Shown: positions 28,059 to 28,926 of the stretch, piece after piece
How positions within the stretch are numbered: position 1 is the first letter of the stretch
Layout: every line of letters begins with the position of its first letter
Source: TMED14 sp041179465
GTDB lineage: Bacteria > Bacteroidota > Bacteroidia > Flavobacteriales > Schleiferiaceae
Reading direction: 5' to 3'
DNA length: 28,926 nucleotides
Assembly (NCBI GenBank): GCA_041179465.1
Contig: JBEGTJ010000011.1
Span: 1-28,926, forward strand
Position numbers and translations under genes: made by a program
The notes under the pieces: generated by a model
Told to the model about the DNA's origin: nothing
Seen by the model: only the letters and a program-made list of their open reading frames with translations
The model's database searches: none

Positions 28059-28926
28059 ATGCCCCGCCTAAGTTTTTGGATGCTGGCGCTTTTGCCTTTA
28101 ACGGCGAGGAGCCAGATTGCCGTGATGCCGCTCGACGAGCCCTTGGCGGTGTCGGGTGAACTGGCGGAGCTCCGCAACCACCACTTTCACAGCGGAATCG
28201 ACTTGAGGACCGGCGGCGTGACCGGAAAGAACGTGTATGCCGTGGCCGACGGCTGGGTGCGGCGCATCGTGGTCCGGCCCGACGGATACGGGTGGGCCCT
28301 CTACCTCGACCACCCCACGGGATTTACTACGGTTTATGCGCATTTGGAGTCGTTTCAGGGCGAAATCGGAGCCTACGTGCGGCGGGAGGCCGAGCGCCTG
28401 GACCGATACCGCCTCGACCTGTACCCGCCGCGGGAGGCCTTGCGCGTCGCCGCGGGCCAGGTGATTGGCGCGTCGGGCAACAGCGGCGCTTCGGGCGGCC
28501 CCCACCTTCACTTCGAACTTCGCGACCAGGCGACCGAGGCCATTTTGGACCCCGTCGCCTACGGCTTGCGCATTCCCAATGCCCCGAACCCACCCGCACT
28601 TTGGGCCCGCCAGTCCGGCCGATGGCGGCGCGCTGGAGATTCCCTCGCGGTCGATTCGTGGAACGACTTGGCCATTACGTACCCGGAGCAGGGATTTTAT
28701 GCCGCGGTCGACGACAGCACCCGCAGCGCCTGGTCCCTGAAGCGCTGGACGTTTGACGTGCAGCGGGGTGCCGACGGAGGCATGGCGCTGGACCTTCACC
28801 GTCAGCAGGGCGTGCGCGGATTTCTCCTTCACCCTACCCCAACGCAACCGGCCCCTGGCTGGCTGGTCAACGAAGCGTGGCCGGAGCGCCCGGGGCGCTA
28901 CGCCCTGTCCGTCACTTCGGGCGACC
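28059..28926 (+). CDS. M23-family metallopeptidase, C-terminal part beyond the window
   Basis: The first 289 residues are visible and the frame is open to the last base. A signal peptide (about 1-18, ending TARSQ) precedes a lysostaphin-type M23 domain: HHFHSGIDLRTGG (41-53) supplies zinc ligands His44 and Asp48, and YAHLESF (His95) and PHLHFELRD (His149, His151) complete the site. These enzymes cut peptidoglycan cross-links in the periplasm. An insertion rich in Arg and Glu lies between the second and third motifs. After residue 170 the sequence looks like beta-sandwich, as in longer Bacteroidota M23 proteins. All catalytic residues are intact. It diverges from the zapA pair across 45 bases. 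Confidence 0.92.
   Translation, partial: MPRLSFWMLALLPLTARSQIAVMPLDEPLAVSGELAELRNHHFHSGIDLRTGGVTGKNVYAVADGWVRRIVVRPDGYGWALYLDHPTGFTTVYAHLESFQGEIGAYVRREAERLDRYRLDLYPPREALRVAAGQVIGASGNSGASGGPHLHFELRDQATEAILDPVAYGLRIPNAPNPPALWARQSGRWRRAGDSLAVDSWNDLAITYPEQGFYAAVDDSTRSAWSLKRWTFDVQRGADGGMALDLHRQQGVRGFLLHPTPTQPAPGWLVNEAWPERPGRYALSVTSGD

Overview
The window is an almost gap-free stretch (about 60% G+C by eye) of a Bacteroidota chromosome, probably a flavobacterium-like lineage. The lineage call rests on several observations: a type IX secretion (type B) sorting domain, TAnnTTTG promoter boxes with little Shine-Dalgarno signal, a long-tailed ribosomal protein S16, the nusB-DUF1573-yajC cluster, DUF4294, bacillithiol synthesis (BshC) and a CrtYcd-type lycopene cyclase. 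No rRNA, tRNA, CRISPR array, insertion sequence or prophage was found. The first 13 bases are Illumina adapter, so the left end is a sequencing or assembly edge, not a biological junction.

Layout from left to right. Positions 14-1260 (-) hold guaB, cut by the edge. Then come a 1127-residue secreted adhesin-like protein (-), an acyl-CoA dehydrogenase and a WbpD-like sugar-nucleotide N-acetyltransferase (both -). Diverging from these is a tightly overlapping trio on +: a secreted S1/P1 nuclease, an Rrf2 regulator and a cystathionine beta-synthase-type enzyme. A 22-copy, 8-bp tandem array (9256-9431) separates this trio from rpsP-rimM (+). Next are a saccharopine dehydrogenase-family gene (-), pckA (+), a PIN-PhoH ATPase (-), a Crp/Fnr regulator and a small TPR-like membrane protein (+). 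A 9.3-kb leftward block follows, accC-DUF4294-bshC-guaA-periplasmic binding-like protein-crtZ-crtY-nusB-DUF1573-yajC, and ends at a strong hairpin at 16401-16433. Beyond its head lie, on +, an unusual aldolase-CBS fusion coupled to a KdsC-like phosphatase. Last are a ZapA/coiled-coil pair (-) and an M23 peptidase (+) that runs off the right end.

Most genes are housekeeping: GMP synthesis (guaB, guaA), gluconeogenesis (pckA), acyl-CoA metabolism (acyl-CoA dehydrogenase, accC), sulfur and thiol metabolism (CBS enzyme, bshC), zeaxanthin-type pigment (crtY, crtZ), translation and transcription (rpsP, rimM, nusB), division (zapA) and the envelope (yajC, M23 peptidase, T9SS cargo). The best candidate for something undescribed is the gene pair at 25803-27409. 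There a transaldolase/FSA-like domain, with its Schiff-base lysine but three altered pocket residues, sits in front of a CBS pair resembling that of arabinose-5-phosphate isomerase (KdsD), in place of KdsD's SIS domain. It overlaps a KdsC-like phosphatase gene. Two other notable patterns are the 8-bp array abutting the rpsP promoter, and promoter boxes placed 3-6 bases before start codons, which suggests leaderless mRNAs.
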